Assembly (NCBI RefSeq): GCF_013334205.1
Contig: NZ_CP054424.1
Span: 2,376,001-2,440,000, forward strand
From: Rhodoferax sp. BAB1
Lineage (GTDB): Bacteria; Pseudomonadota; Gammaproteobacteria; Burkholderiales; Burkholderiaceae_C
Reading direction: 5' to 3'
DNA: 64,000 bases
Within the stretch, counting starts at the first letter, position 1, and every line of letters starts with the position of its first letter. Below, one piece after another: positions 39,179-47,591 of this stretch. The position numbers and the translations under genes were made by a program. The notes beneath the pieces were generated by a model that was not told where the DNA came from, ran no database searches, and saw nothing but the letters and a program-made list of their open reading frames with translations.

Positions 39179-40024
39179 ATGAGCCAAGCCGAAGACTCCC
39201 TGCTGGGCAAGGCCACGCCGTACAAGGACCAGTACGACGCCAGCCTGCTGTTCCCCATCCCGCGCATCGCCAAACGCGATGAAATCGGCGTGCCCGCCAC
39301 CCTGCCCTTCCTGGGCGCCGACCTGTGGACGGCTTACGAGCTGAGCTGGCTCAACCTGCGCGGCAAGCCGCAAGTGGCGATTGCCCACGTCACCGTGCCC
39401 TGCGAAACCCCCAACATCATCGAGAGCAAGTCCTTCAAGCTCTACCTCAACAGCTACAACAACACCAAGTTCGCCGATGCGGCCGAGGTCCTGGCGCGGC
39501 TGCGCGCCGACCTGAGTGCCGCCGTGTGGCGCGACTCGGACAAGACGGGTACGGTGGGCGTGAAGATCATCGCGCCCGAGCTGTTCGACCAGGAACCCAT
39601 CCATGAACTCGACGGCCTGAGCCTGGACCGGCTGGAGGTGGAGTGCACGCACTACACGCCGGCGCCCGAACTGCTGACAGCCGCCTTCGACGAACAGCCC
39701 GTAAACGAGGTGCTGACCAGCAACCTGCTCAAGAGCAACTGCCTGGTGACCGGCCAGCCCGACTGGGGCAGCGTGCAGATCGCCTACAGCGGCCCGCAGA
39801 TCGAACAGGCCGGCCTGCTGCAGTACCTGGTGAGCTTCCGCAACCACAACGAGTTCCACGAGCAGTGCGTGGAGCGCATCTACATGGACATCTGGACGCG
39901 CTGCAAGCCCACCAAGCTGACGGTCTATGCGCGCTACACACGCCGCGGCGGCCTGGACATCAACCCCTGGCGCACCAGCCACCCGCAGGCCCTGCCGGCC
40001 AACGTGCGCACGGCACGGCAGTAA
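39179..40024 (+). CDS. queF: NADPH-dependent 7-cyano-7-deazaguanine reductase
   Basis: QueF reduces preQ0 to preQ1, the last step before tRNA insertion of the queuosine base. The 281-residue type II enzyme has the N-terminal [15 protein letters not shown] block and the catalytic Cys in [14 protein letters not shown], plus [14 protein letters not shown]. The TGAGATG junction couples it to yaaA. The queD/queE pair of the same pathway is 30 kb upstream. Confidence 0.97.
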   Translation: MSQAEDSLLGKATPYKDQYDASLLFPIPRIAKRDEIGVPATLPFLGADLWTAYELSWLNLRGKPQVAIAHVTVPCETPNIIESKSFKLYLNSYNNTKFADAAEVLARLRADLSAAVWRDSDKTGTVGVKIIAPELFDQEPIHELDGLSLDRLEVECTHYTPAPELLTAAFDEQPVNEVLTSNLLKSNCLVTGQPDWGSVQIAYSGPQIEQAGLLQYLVSFRNHNEFHEQCVERIYMDIWTRCKPTKLTVYARYTRRGGLDINPWRTSHPQALPANVRTARQ

Positions 40025-40040
40025 ACACTGCGCTTGCGGG

Positions 40041-41600
40041 TCAGTGCAGGCGGAACACCTGCATGGACTGGGTCAGGGACGCGGCGCTGACCTTGAGCCC
40101 GTCGGAAGCCGCGGCCGATTCCTCGGCCAGGGCGGCGTTCTGCTGCGTCAGCTCGTCCAGGTGGTTGATGGCCTCGTTGACCTGGGCCACCCCGGTGGTC
40201 TGCTCGCGCGTGGCCGTGCTGATCTGGTTGATCAGCACCCCCACCTCGCGCACCGCTTCCACCACTTCCTCGATGGTCTTGTTGGCGTGCTGCATGCGCT
40301 CGGCGCCGTTGGAGATCTGGTCGGCCGAGTGCGCGATCAGTTCGCGGATCTCCTTGGCCGCCGTGCCGCTGCGCTGGGCCAGCGCGCGCACCTCGGTCGC
40401 CACCACGGCAAAACCGCGCCCCTGTTCACCGGCGCGTGCGGCTTCCACCGCGGCGTTGAGCGCCAGGATGTTGGTCTGGAAGGCGATGCCCTCGATGACC
40501 GAGATGATCTCGCGCATCTTGCCGGACGACTGGTCGATGCGTGTCATCAGTTCGCTGAGTTCATGCACCGACTCGCCGCCCTGCGTGGCCACCGTGGTGC
40601 TCTGCTCGCTGTGGCGCAGCACCTCGTCGGCAATCTGCGAGGTGTGCTTGACGGTGCTGGAGATTTCCTCCATCGAGGCCGCCGTCTGTTCCAGGCTGCT
40701 GGCCTGTGACTCGGCGCGGGCCGACAGGTCCAGGCTGCCTTCGGAGATCTCCAGGGCGGTACGGTTGAAGTTGCTGATCTCGCTGTTGACATCGCCGATG
40801 ACGGCCCGCAGGTTGATCTGCACCTGGCGCAGGTTGTTCAGCGTGGCCGCCATGGGATGGTTGGGCGAGAAATCCAGCGCGGTCTTGAGGTTGCAGGCGG
40901 CCAGGTCGCGCGCAAACAGCTCGACCTGCTCGATGGCCTGCACATAACGCCGCTGGAACACCGCCAGGGCCATGCCCGCGCCGGCCAGCAGGCCGCCGAA
41001 CTGCAACCAGCTGGCCAGCGCGCCCTGGAACCCCAGCCAGACGGGCGCAAGACCCAGCACGAGCATGAGGCCCAGCAGCAGGCCCATGCGCGTTGTCGGG
41101 CCCAGGTCATGCCAGCGCTGCAGCTGCCCCTTGAGGCCATGGAAACGCAGTTGCCCGCCCTGCAGATGGAAGCTGGGCTGCCCGGCCCGGGTTTCCTCGT
41201 TCAGCTGCGCGTACAGGCCAGCCACGGCCTGCACCTCTTCACGGCCGGGTTTGGTGCGCACCGAGAGGTAGGCCACGGGTTTGCCGTTTTCCATGATGGG
41301 CGTGACATTGGCGCGCACCCAGTAGTAGCTGCCGTCCTTGCGCCGGTTCTTGACCAGGCCGGTCCAGGGCTTGCCGTGGCCGATGGTGCGCCAGAGGTCG
41401 CGAAAGCCCTCGGGCGGCATGTCGGGATGCCGGATGATGTTGTGGTTCTCGCCGATCAGTTCCTCGGCGCTGTAGCCGCTGGTGGCGAAAAAGGCCGCGT
41501 TGCCGTGGGTGATGTAGCCCCGGGTGTCGGTCATGGACACCAGCATGGCGCTGGCCGGGTAATCGTATTCCTGGTCGATGACGGGCAGATTGGTCCGCAC
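40041..41600 (-). CDS. Aer-like PAS-domain methyl-accepting chemotaxis protein
   Basis: A GTG start at 41600 is preferred: AGGAG lies 6 bp upstream and the result ([14 protein letters not shown]) matches the Aer start. The 519-residue receptor has a PAS domain (about residues 1-115; [23 protein letters not shown], the FAD-type redox sensor of Aer), two close membrane helices (about 165-220), a HAMP-like link and an MCP signalling domain with the hairpin [20 protein letters not shown]. There is no periplasmic ligand domain, so it probably senses energy or redox state. Confidence 0.92.
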   Translation of the reverse strand: MRTNLPVIDQEYDYPASAMLVSMTDTRGYITHGNAAFFATSGYSAEELIGENHNIIRHPDMPPEGFRDLWRTIGHGKPWTGLVKNRRKDGSYYWVRANVTPIMENGKPVAYLSVRTKPGREEVQAVAGLYAQLNEETRAGQPSFHLQGGQLRFHGLKGQLQRWHDLGPTTRMGLLLGLMLVLGLAPVWLGFQGALASWLQFGGLLAGAGMALAVFQRRYVQAIEQVELFARDLAACNLKTALDFSPNHPMAATLNNLRQVQINLRAVIGDVNSEISNFNRTALEISEGSLDLSARAESQASSLEQTAASMEEISSTVKHTSQIADEVLRHSEQSTTVATQGGESVHELSELMTRIDQSSGKMREIISVIEGIAFQTNILALNAAVEAARAGEQGRGFAVVATEVRALAQRSGTAAKEIRELIAHSADQISNGAERMQHANKTIEEVVEAVREVGVLINQISTATREQTTGVAQVNEAINHLDELTQQNAALAEESAAASDGLKVSAASLTQSMQVFRLH

Positions 41601-41691
41601 GCTGCTCTCCTGATGATGCAGCCCCGATTCAATCACGAAAGCCGACCGGCGGCACGCTGGAAGTGGCTGTCAAAAGAGGCGTAATTCGGGC

Positions 41692-42051
41692 TCAGGGATG
41701 GCCCTGGGGCCAGTGCAGATCGAGCAGTTTCCAGCCGCCCACGGCCATCTTCTGCACCGTACACCGGTAGTCCGAACGGACCGTAGGCGCACCAAAACGC
41801 GCCTGTGCATGGAGCGCGCCCAGGGCCAGCCAGACATCAGGCAAACCGGCCCAGCGCGCGTCGTTGACCGGCACCGGTGTCGCGGGGCGTGAGGGGTCGG
41901 CTTTGGGCTTGCCCAGGGTCTTGAGTGCCGCCATCGCGTATTGCTGGCACGCGTAAGCGGCATACATCGCATCGTCCCGGTCGGCCGCATGCGCGTGGCC
42001 GCCTCCCAGGAAAACGAACAGGGCCAGGGCGAAGGCAGGTTTGGCGATCAT
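41692..42051 (-). CDS. Small secreted protein, unknown
   Basis: This 119-residue protein has a signal peptide (MIAKPAFALALFVFLGGGHAHA), a Cys pair (YACQQY and DYRCTVQ) and a short alpha/beta body. It overlaps the end of the enoyl-CoA hydratase gene by 4 bp (ATGA), so it is co-translated. I recognise no family. It is probably periplasmic. Confidence 0.7.
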   Translation of the reverse strand: MIAKPAFALALFVFLGGGHAHAADRDDAMYAAYACQQYAMAALKTLGKPKADPSRPATPVPVNDARWAGLPDVWLALGALHAQARFGAPTVRSDYRCTVQKMAVGGWKLLDLHWPQGHP

Positions 42052-42899
42052 TCGCTCAGGCCGATGTCGCGGAAGGACTGCAGCGGCGACAGCGCCGGAA
42101 ACTGGCCCGCCCGCTTCTCCTTCATGGCCGTGACGGCCTCCAGCACGTGCTTGTTGCTCCAGATCGCGCCCTGCAGCCAGCCCATCTGTCTGAGCGCATC
42201 GTCCACGCCATGGTCGCGCGCATAGTGCAGGGCCTGCTTGGTGCCCCAGAGGGCCACGGGCGGCTTGCCGGCAATCTCCCTGGCCGTCTGCAGGGCGCCG
42301 GCCAGCAGGGCCTCGGGCGTGTCGTAGACCTGGTTCACCAGGCCGTAGCCCAGCGCCTGCGCCGCCGGCAAACGACGCCCGGTGTAGGCCAGTTCCTTGA
42401 CCACGCCCAGGGGCATGAGCTTGGGCAGACGCTGCAGCGTGCCCACGTCGGCCACCATACCGATATTGATTTCCTGGATGCAGAAGAAGGCATCGGCCGT
42501 GGCGTAACGCAGGCAGCAGGCGCTGACCATGTCGACCGCGCCGCCGATGCAGCCGCCCTGGATAGCCGCAATGACAGGGATGCGCAGCGTCTCCAGTTTC
42601 GTGAAGGTGGCCTGCATGTCGGTGAGCAGGTCGAAGATGGCGGCACGCCCTTCGGCGCTGCGGTCGTCCAGGGTGATGGCGCCGCCGAAGGTCTCCAGCG
42701 CCATGCCGGCGCTGAAGTGCCTGCCGGTGCTGCTGATGAGCAGCACACGCGCTTCGCTGCCGGCATGCAGCTGCGTGAGCACCGCGTCCAGCTCGCGCCA
42801 GAACTGCGGGTGCATGGTGTTCATGGCCTCGGGGCGATTGAGCACCAGGTGGGCAATGTGCTGCTCAATCGTCAGGGAAAAGCAGGGCGGTGTGTTCAT
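42048..42899 (-). CDS. Enoyl-CoA hydratase/isomerase-family protein
   Basis: The 283-residue crotonase-fold protein has the oxyanion-hole blocks SSTGRHFSAGMALETF and IAAIQGGCIGGAVDMVSACCLRYA. The catalytic acids usually found in hydratases are placed as E/D in EINIGMVADVGTLQRLP, as in the dienoyl-CoA isomerase subgroup (ECH1-like, which has D in MVADVGT). This hints at delta3,5-delta2,4-dienoyl-CoA isomerase activity in unsaturated fatty-acid oxidation. Start at 42899 (MNTPPCFS). It overlaps the dinB remnant by 35 bp. Confidence 0.88.
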   Translation of the reverse strand: MNTPPCFSLTIEQHIAHLVLNRPEAMNTMHPQFWRELDAVLTQLHAGSEARVLLISSTGRHFSAGMALETFGGAITLDDRSAEGRAAIFDLLTDMQATFTKLETLRIPVIAAIQGGCIGGAVDMVSACCLRYATADAFFCIQEINIGMVADVGTLQRLPKLMPLGVVKELAYTGRRLPAAQALGYGLVNQVYDTPEALLAGALQTAREIAGKPPVALWGTKQALHYARDHGVDDALRQMGWLQGAIWSNKHVLEAVTAMKEKRAGQFPALSPLQSFRDIGLSE

Positions 42900-43682
42900 G
42901 GTGATCGGTCTCCTGGGTCGATGGGATGGACGCTTCCTCACCCGCCTTCACGAGCGAGCCCACACGCACGCCCAGCAGGCGCAGCCGGCGCTGCAGGTCC
43001 ACGCGCTTGAGGCACTGGCCCGCCGCCTGGCGTATGGTCGCGGCGTCGGCCGTGGGGTGGCTGAGGGTCTGGTCGCGGGTGACGCTTTTGAAGTCATCGT
43101 AGCGCAGCTTGATGCCGATGGTCCGGCCCGCATACCCCTTGCGCTGCAGGTCGGCCGCCACGCGTTCGCACAGAGCGGTGAAGATGGCGCCCAGTTCGGC
43201 CTTGTCGCGCACGGCGTGCAGGTCGCGCTCGAAGGTGGTTTCGCGGCTGATCGACACCGGTTCGCTTTCGGTCACCACCGGGCGCTCGTCGCGCCCCCAG
43301 GCCGCCTCAAACAGCCAGGCGCCATAACTCTTGCCGAAGTGCTCGACCAGCCAATCGCGCTCGCGCGCGGCGAGTTCACCGATGGTGTGGATGCCCTGCG
43401 CCTGGAGTTTCTCGTCGGTCTTGGGGCCCACGCCGTTGATCTTGCGGCAGGGCAGCGGCCAGATCAGCGCCTGCAGGTCCCCCGGCATCACGATGGAGAT
43501 ACCCCTGGGTTTCTTGAACTCGCTGGCCATCTTGGCGATGAGCTTGTTGGGCGCCACCCCGATGGAGCAGCTCAGGCCGGTGGCGTCCAGGATGCTTTTC
43601 TGGATCAGGCGCGCCAGGCTGCGGCCGCCGTCACGCTGGCCGCCCGGCACCTCGGTGAAGTCGATGTACTGGCCGTATGCGA
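42865..43682 (-). pseudogene. dinB: dinB remnant (DNA polymerase IV lacking its N-terminal third)
   Basis: About 270 residues match DinB from YIDFTEVPGG onward: GLSCSIGVAPNKLIAKMASEFKKP, the HhH INGVGPKTDEKL, and the little-finger LRYDDFKSVT. About 105 N-terminal residues are missing. These include the metal-binding Asp of MDAFYA and the Ser-Asp-Glu catalytic pair that should sit directly before the break. The match ends at about 43,682 and continues into unrelated AT-rich sequence. A GTG at 43650 could still start a 261-residue product, but it would have no polymerase activity. Confidence 0.85.
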
Positions 43683-43760
43683 AAGCTCTAGTTCGTATCC
43701 ATTGAATTTTTTCTGTTTCCAGAGTCGAATTTGGACCAAATCCTCACCAATGGTACTCAT
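43683..43760 (-). pseudogene. Truncated ORF start fused to the dinB remnant
   Basis: An ATG at 43760 opens a frame beginning MSTIGEDLVQIRLWKQKKF that is not random-looking. It runs to the dinB junction, where it passes out of frame into dinB sequence. It follows the controller-like regulator on the same strand and may be the first residues of that system's lost partner (for example an endonuclease), but 26 codons are too few to identify. An overlapping short frame (MYSNWQKSLKNVYC) lies just upstream. Confidence 0.35.
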
Positions 43761-43834
43761 TACCTTGTTTTTTTGTATTGCAATAGACGTTTTTCAGTGA
43801 TTTTTGCCAGTTGGAATACATCGCTATATCTCGC

Positions 43835-44089
43835 CTAGTCCCCTTCAACGGAGGCTCCAATAGGCGACAGCAATTGAACGACGTCGACTCCCAGGGCAAC
43901 CGCGATTTTTTCAATGTTGTCGATAGACACATTCCGCTCGGCTCTTTCAATGCCCCCAATATAAGTGCGGTGAAGGCCTGCAGCCTCGGCCAATTTCTCT
44001 TGGGAAATTCCGATCTTTAGTCGAAGCTCACGCATCTGTCCAGCAAGACACTCGCGAGCAGACATTCGGGATGTTTTTCTACGGGGCAT
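43835..44089 (-). CDS. XRE-family regulator, restriction-modification controller (C protein)-like
   Basis: This 84-residue helix-turn-helix protein has the DNA-binding core ISQEKLAEAAGLHRTYIGGIERAERNVSIDNIEKIAVALGV. C proteins of type II restriction-modification systems are 75-100 residues with this same core. A C-box-like pair (GACTATAAGTC and a second near-copy) lies just upstream of its start, the place from which C proteins regulate themselves. No endonuclease or methyltransferase gene is present, so the protein is an orphan. The ATG at 44065 (MSARECL) is a possible shorter start. Confidence 0.8.
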   Translation of the reverse strand: MPRRKTSRMSARECLAGQMRELRLKIGISQEKLAEAAGLHRTYIGGIERAERNVSIDNIEKIAVALGVDVVQLLSPIGASVEGD

Positions 44090-44115
44090 GTGCCCGATAG
44101 CTTCCCTGCATTGAC

Positions 44116-44141
44116 GACTATAAGTCTACAGACTATAAGTA
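44116..44141. promoter_or_regulatory. C-box-like operator (two GACT-N3-AGT sites)
   Basis: GACTATAAGTC (44116-44126) is a perfect GACT-N3-AGTC site; GACTATAAGTA (44131-44141) is a second copy with one change. Centres are 15 bp apart, and AGTCT-AC-AGACT lies across the junction. Known controller proteins bind paired boxes of this kind, one activating and one repressing. The site lies 27 bp upstream of the regulator and 25 bp before the opposite gene. Confidence 0.65.
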
Positions 44142-44165
44142 TCCTTTTCAGATTCTGGAGTTCCG

Positions 44166-44564
44166 ATGCTGCAGACATTGAGACCAATATCCACAACCGA
44201 TCTCTCTTTGCTTAGTAGGTTTGCTGAGAGCAGGCCCGTGGAGGAGCTCCTTCCTTCAAAGTTAAGTGAGCCGATCCTGTTGTCCCTCGCGTTGGATCTT
44301 CGCCGTGTCGAATTGATGGTGAAACAGGACGCCGAGGCTTCGAGCAGCCTGAGCGTAGCGGTGTATCTCGTTGTGAAGTACCTCATGCTTCTGGCATCTC
44401 CAAAAGGAGATCGCAAGATATCGATTCCAGAGGAGTCACTCATTCAGGCCGTACAGATCCTCTCTATTACCGTAGAACGCGAGATCGTGACGCGAATCAT
44501 CGGGGTGAGTGACCAGAATGGAGACGAATACCTTTTAAGCGCGTTGAGAACGATAAAGGTCTAG
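44166..44564 (+). CDS. Hypothetical helical protein
   Basis: This 132-residue protein, divergent from the controller-like gene, shares the operator region. It is Leu/Ser/Glu-rich and mostly helical (SLALDLRRVELMVKQDAEASSSLSVAVYLVVKYL). It has no signal peptide and no Cys. I recognise no family. If the C-boxes act in both directions it would belong to the regulon of the orphan controller. Confidence 0.6.
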   Translation: MLQTLRPISTTDLSLLSRFAESRPVEELLPSKLSEPILLSLALDLRRVELMVKQDAEASSSLSVAVYLVVKYLMLLASPKGDRKISIPEESLIQAVQILSITVEREIVTRIIGVSDQNGDEYLLSALRTIKV

Positions 44565-44599
44565 TCTGTCTGCGGCTGAAGATTCGCTCAAGAAAAGCC

Positions 44600-44950
44600 A
44601 TGGGAGACGTTCCAGTCGATTTTCCTCGTGGGTTTACCGCGCCAACGGTTCCTGGAGCTCAAGCCAAATTCATGGCTCGAAAGATTGATGGTCGATATGT
44701 GGTGGGACCGACCGCATCTGAATTGCACGAACGATGGGTCTATTGCGAAGATCTGGCTCAGCAACTGGCGGAGCGAACGCGTCGCAAGCGGGCGGCTGGC
44801 CTCGTTTCTAACCTGGACGTCTTCCACCGAGAAACCGAGCATCGTGTTCGCGGTCAAGGTTGGGGCCTCAGCAACGACGAGGTAATCTGGCTGATGAAAC
44901 GCACGCGCGAACTCGCGGGGCACTCCACCCCATCGTCTCCAGAAGGCTAG
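44600..44950 (+). CDS. Hypothetical protein
   Basis: This 116-residue protein starts MGDVPVDFPRGFTAPTVPG. A middle segment (ASELHERWVYCEDLAQQLAERTRRKRAAG) is helical and basic, and a C-terminal part (SNDEVIWLMKRTREL) ends with a Pro/Ser-rich tail. The start is uncertain because the 35-bp gap before it has no clear ribosome site. It stands between two other accessory genes on the same strand; no family recognised. Confidence 0.5.
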   Translation: MGDVPVDFPRGFTAPTVPGAQAKFMARKIDGRYVVGPTASELHERWVYCEDLAQQLAERTRRKRAAGLVSNLDVFHRETEHRVRGQGWGLSNDEVIWLMKRTRELAGHSTPSSPEG

Positions 44951-44985
44951 TCTCGGACTAACCACCAAGCATCCCGGATACCACC

Positions 44986-45294
44986 ATGCTTGACCGAAAA
45001 GTCAAAGGACTGGGCCTGCCGATCCTGTACCTGGACTTCGACGGTGTCCTTCATCCCGAGTATTGCTACTGGCATCCTCGCAAGGGCCCCTACCTCAAAG
45101 CTCCTGGCCACAGCCTGTTCGAACATCTCGCTTTACTGGAACGACTGCTCGAACCCCATCCTGAGGTCAGGATTGTGCTCTCCACCACCTGGGTGCAGAC
45201 CTACCAGTTTTCTGAAACTGCCCGCAAGCTTGGCCCGTCTCTTCGACCACGGGTGATCGGCGCGACGTATCACACCGGCAAGAATGCCGAGTGA
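44986..45294 (+). CDS. HAD-fold protein of the RNA-repair (SAK) type, short
   Basis: A 102-residue protein has the HAD nucleophile motif LYLDFDGVLHPEYCYW and a second block VRIVLSTTWVQTYQFSETARKLG (Ser/Thr of motif II). This matches the HAD domain found in Swiss-Army-knife RNA-repair proteins. Full-length relatives are around 150-180 residues; here the frame stops after GATYHTGKNAE, before the acidic motif IV. It is therefore probably C-terminally truncated and inactive. Confidence 0.7.
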   Translation: MLDRKVKGLGLPILYLDFDGVLHPEYCYWHPRKGPYLKAPGHSLFEHLALLERLLEPHPEVRIVLSTTWVQTYQFSETARKLGPSLRPRVIGATYHTGKNAE

Positions 45295-45380
45295 GTCGTG
45301 CGTGATCATTTGTCCACGATACTAGACAAGTAAACATGGCCTATCGACTTGGCAAGGCTTGCTTTTATTGTTCTGGGATT

Positions 45381-45442
45381 TTGGTTCTAATAAAAACCAA
45401 TAAGCCTAAAATTTCATTTATTGGTCTTAAAGAAATCCAATA
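45381..45442. promoter_or_regulatory. Operator with repeated CCAATA/TATTGG half-sites
   Basis: TTGGTT-N8-AACCAA (45381-45400) is followed by TATTGG (45419-45424) and CCAATA (45437-45442), with a further CCAATA at 45397-45402. The sites lie in an AT-rich stretch 35-95 bp before the HipB-like gene. Arrays of inverted half-sites are typical operators of HipB antitoxins, which repress their own operon. Confidence 0.55.
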
Positions 45443-45476
45443 GCATCAAGTCCTAAATCGATCTATTGATCAACCC

Positions 45477-45785
45477 ATGGCAAAAGATCTCTCTACGCCG
45501 GCCGAGCTCGAAGTAACGTTGGGTGAGCAAATCCGTGCTGCTCGATTGCTACGGAACTTATCCCAGGAAGCGCTGGCCCGGGATGCTGGTGTCTCCCGTA
45601 CAGCGGTGCGCAATCTTGAGGGCGGGAAAGGAGCCACGGTCGAGACTCTGGTGCGGGTCCTAAAGGCCATGGAAAGGACGGATTGGATCTCAATGCTGCA
45701 GCCGACGGTCACCATCAGTCCGCTGCAGATGCTGAAATCTATATCGCCCCGCCAGCGGGCTCGTGCATCAAAAGAGCAAGATTGA
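45477..45785 (+). CDS. HipB-like XRE antitoxin, orphan
   Basis: The 102-residue protein has an XRE domain (LGEQIRAARLLRNLSQEALARDAGVSRTAVRNLEGG; residues 15-65) and the tail VSPLQMLK-type SPRQRARASKEQD. In HipB-type antitoxins this tail precedes a hipA toxin gene. Nothing like HipA follows: the next gene is 760 bp away and on the other strand. It therefore seems to be the surviving half of a toxin-antitoxin pair, with a self-regulatory operator array upstream. Confidence 0.75.
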   Translation: MAKDLSTPAELEVTLGEQIRAARLLRNLSQEALARDAGVSRTAVRNLEGGKGATVETLVRVLKAMERTDWISMLQPTVTISPLQMLKSISPRQRARASKEQD

Positions 45786-46544
45786 CTGAAGCTCCCCCGG
45801 AGAATTCACGGCACGCCCGGTGCCGCAAGTAATGTCAAAGCGGCAATACCATGACCATGTGGTGTCATCTAGTATCTGCATTGAACTTTTCGGCAAGCCA
45901 CCCAATCTCAGTTCAAGAAATACTTGTGTAATTCATTAAATTAGTGTGGTTCACAGTCGTGGCGGGAATGTCAGTTCAAGGCTGATTGCTGCCACTTAGG
46001 TTCGACGGCAGAGTCCATGGGCGCCAACGCAAGCGGTCGCTTACCGGTCAGGATCTCAAGCGACCGATCGATTACCTGTACCGGTCGTTCGGCACTGTAG
46101 CGAAGTGCAAAGTTCTGGAATGGCCCTTTGCGTCACGGACGAAACGGTGTTCTGGACCATGGGCAGGCCTTCTTCAAGCGCCAGCAGGGAGGGCGAATCA
46201 CTTCTTTTGGTCCTTCAGTGTCCGTAGCGCAATACCCGCCACCCGGGTTCCCTGTGCTCCTCAAAGTGCGTGATAGACGGGCAATAGTTCACTTTGACCT
46301 GATGCTGTTGCAACATTCTGATCATTGCTCTCGCCGCAAATAAAGAAGGAAACAAGGGGTGGCCGTTGGATCGCAATGCCCAAGACATCGCGCGCGGTAT
46401 GTGGATATGCGGCAGTCTTGACGTCGCCATCCGCATCCGGCATTTGTGCAGGTGAGCCTGCCGTGAATCTCGTTGAAGGTGCGTGGATAAACTTTGAGCG
46501 CCGACTGGCGAGCTGCTCAGGCCTGACCTCGATGGAGTCACATT
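45786..46544. other. Gene-poor decayed stretch
   Basis: I see no supportable gene in these 759 bp. Open frames here have no family resemblance and no ribosome sites. One copy of a 26-bp dispersed repeat is at 45964-45989, followed by GC-rich palindromic fragments such as CGATCGATTACCTGTACCGGTCG. The stretch looks like remains of mobile or repeat sequences between the HipB-like gene and the 3' end of the LysR gene. Confidence 0.6.
45964..45989 (+). repeat. Dispersed 26-bp repeat, copy 1
   Basis: GGGAATGTCAGTTCAAGGCT followed by GATTGC. Nearly identical copies are at 58365-58390 (plus) and 59023-59049 (minus), all inside the accessory zone. Confidence 0.7.
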
Positions 46545-47474
46545 TCATGGCGCCGTGTTCTCGGCGCCAAATACCTGGTCGACAAATGCCAGCAGCGAAG
46601 CGGTGGGCTGTTTGTCGCGATGCACGACCAGGTGAGATTGTCGGAGCTGCCGCGGCAAGGTCGTGGAGATGCGGCACAGGCGGCCGGCCTCCAAAGCGTC
46701 GCTCACGACCCACGACGAAAGGCAGGCCACCCCCATACCCGCCTCGGCCGCATGTTTGATCGCCTCCGAACTTCCCAGCTCGATGCTTCGACGGTAGGAG
46801 CGCAAGTGGGGCAGCAGACTTTGGTCGGTGGCCTCGCGCGTTCCCGAGCCCGACTCACGCAACAGCCAGACCCCTTCACGCAGTGTCCGCATTGGCACCC
46901 GCTCGCCGGCCAGGCTCATTCGTGCCCACGCGCTGTCAGGCGATGTAACGACCACCATCTCGTCCTGGTGCCATGGCGTGACGGCCAGCGCCGCTTGGTG
47001 GCAAGGCCCTTCGATCAGGCCCACGTCCAGTTCAAACGCAGCGACCGCGTCACAGATGGCCGCCGTGTTTCCGATCACGACCTTTGAGCGCCAGGCACTG
47101 GCATGGCCCGGTTGCGCTGCGACAAAACGGGCCAGCAGCCTGGGCAGCACATAGTTGCCGATGGTGGTGCTGGCGCCGATGCGCAGCGACTGCGCCTGGG
47201 CGCTGCCATCGCGGGACATCAGCTCGATGCCGGCGGCACCGTCCAGCAGCGCCAGGGCCCGCGGCAGTAACGCACGGCCGTTGTCGTTGAGCAGCAGGCG
47301 CTTGCCCGCGCGGTCGAACAGGCGCAGCGACAGCAGCCGCTCAAGTTCATTCACGGCCGAGCTGGTGGCCGACTGCGACAGCGCAATCTCGGCGCTGGCT
47401 GCCGTGGTAGTGCCGCTGCGCGCAACCGCCACGAAGATCTGCAGCTGTCGCAGCGTGAGGCGAAGGGTATTCAT
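46545..47474 (-). CDS. LysR-family regulator (YeiE/CysB-like)
   Basis: This 309-residue protein has a LysR helix-turn-helix (about residues 1-60: LRQLQIFVAVARSGTTTAASAEIALSQSATSSAVNELERLL) and an effector domain with the periplasmic-binding-protein fold. It is divergent from a YeiH-type exporter; in enterobacteria the LysR protein YeiE adjoins and controls yeiH and is linked to sulfite. Here the downstream cluster also has a sulfite dehydrogenase, so sulfite or a related sulfur oxyanion is the likely effector. This is inference from context. Confidence 0.85.
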   Translation of the reverse strand: MNTLRLTLRQLQIFVAVARSGTTTAASAEIALSQSATSSAVNELERLLSLRLFDRAGKRLLLNDNGRALLPRALALLDGAAGIELMSRDGSAQAQSLRIGASTTIGNYVLPRLLARFVAAQPGHASAWRSKVVIGNTAAICDAVAAFELDVGLIEGPCHQAALAVTPWHQDEMVVVTSPDSAWARMSLAGERVPMRTLREGVWLLRESGSGTREATDQSLLPHLRSYRRSIELGSSEAIKHAAEAGMGVACLSSWVVSDALEAGRLCRISTTLPRQLRQSHLVVHRDKQPTASLLAFVDQVFGAENTAP

Positions 47475-47498
47475 GGCGGATTCGTTTGCAAAGCGATT

Positions 47499-47537
47499 AG
47501 ATGGGTACATCTTAGCGATACAACCCGTTTGACGGGT
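47499..47537. promoter_or_regulatory. Candidate LysR operators in the yeiE/yeiH-like gap
   Basis: Two dyads lie between the divergent genes: AGATG-GGTA-CATCT (47499-47512) and ACCCGT-TTG-ACGGGT (47523-47537). The first fits the T-N11-A pattern. Their centres are about 25 bp apart, a normal distance for regulatory and activation sites of a LysR protein. Confidence 0.5.
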
Positions 47538-47591
47538 CATCCATGAAGCCGGAAGCTTTGTCCTCACGAACTTCAACCGGAGGCAAGCAGC

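Noticed and set aside
44166-44564. Methyltransferase partner of the controller-like protein
   Set aside because: 132 residues with no SAM-binding FxGxG or catalytic (D/N/S)PP(Y/F) or PCQ motif.
46325-46759. Plus-strand frame of 144 codons before and inside the LysR gene
   Set aside because: No family resemblance or ribosome site, and half of it is opposite the well-supported LysR coding sequence.
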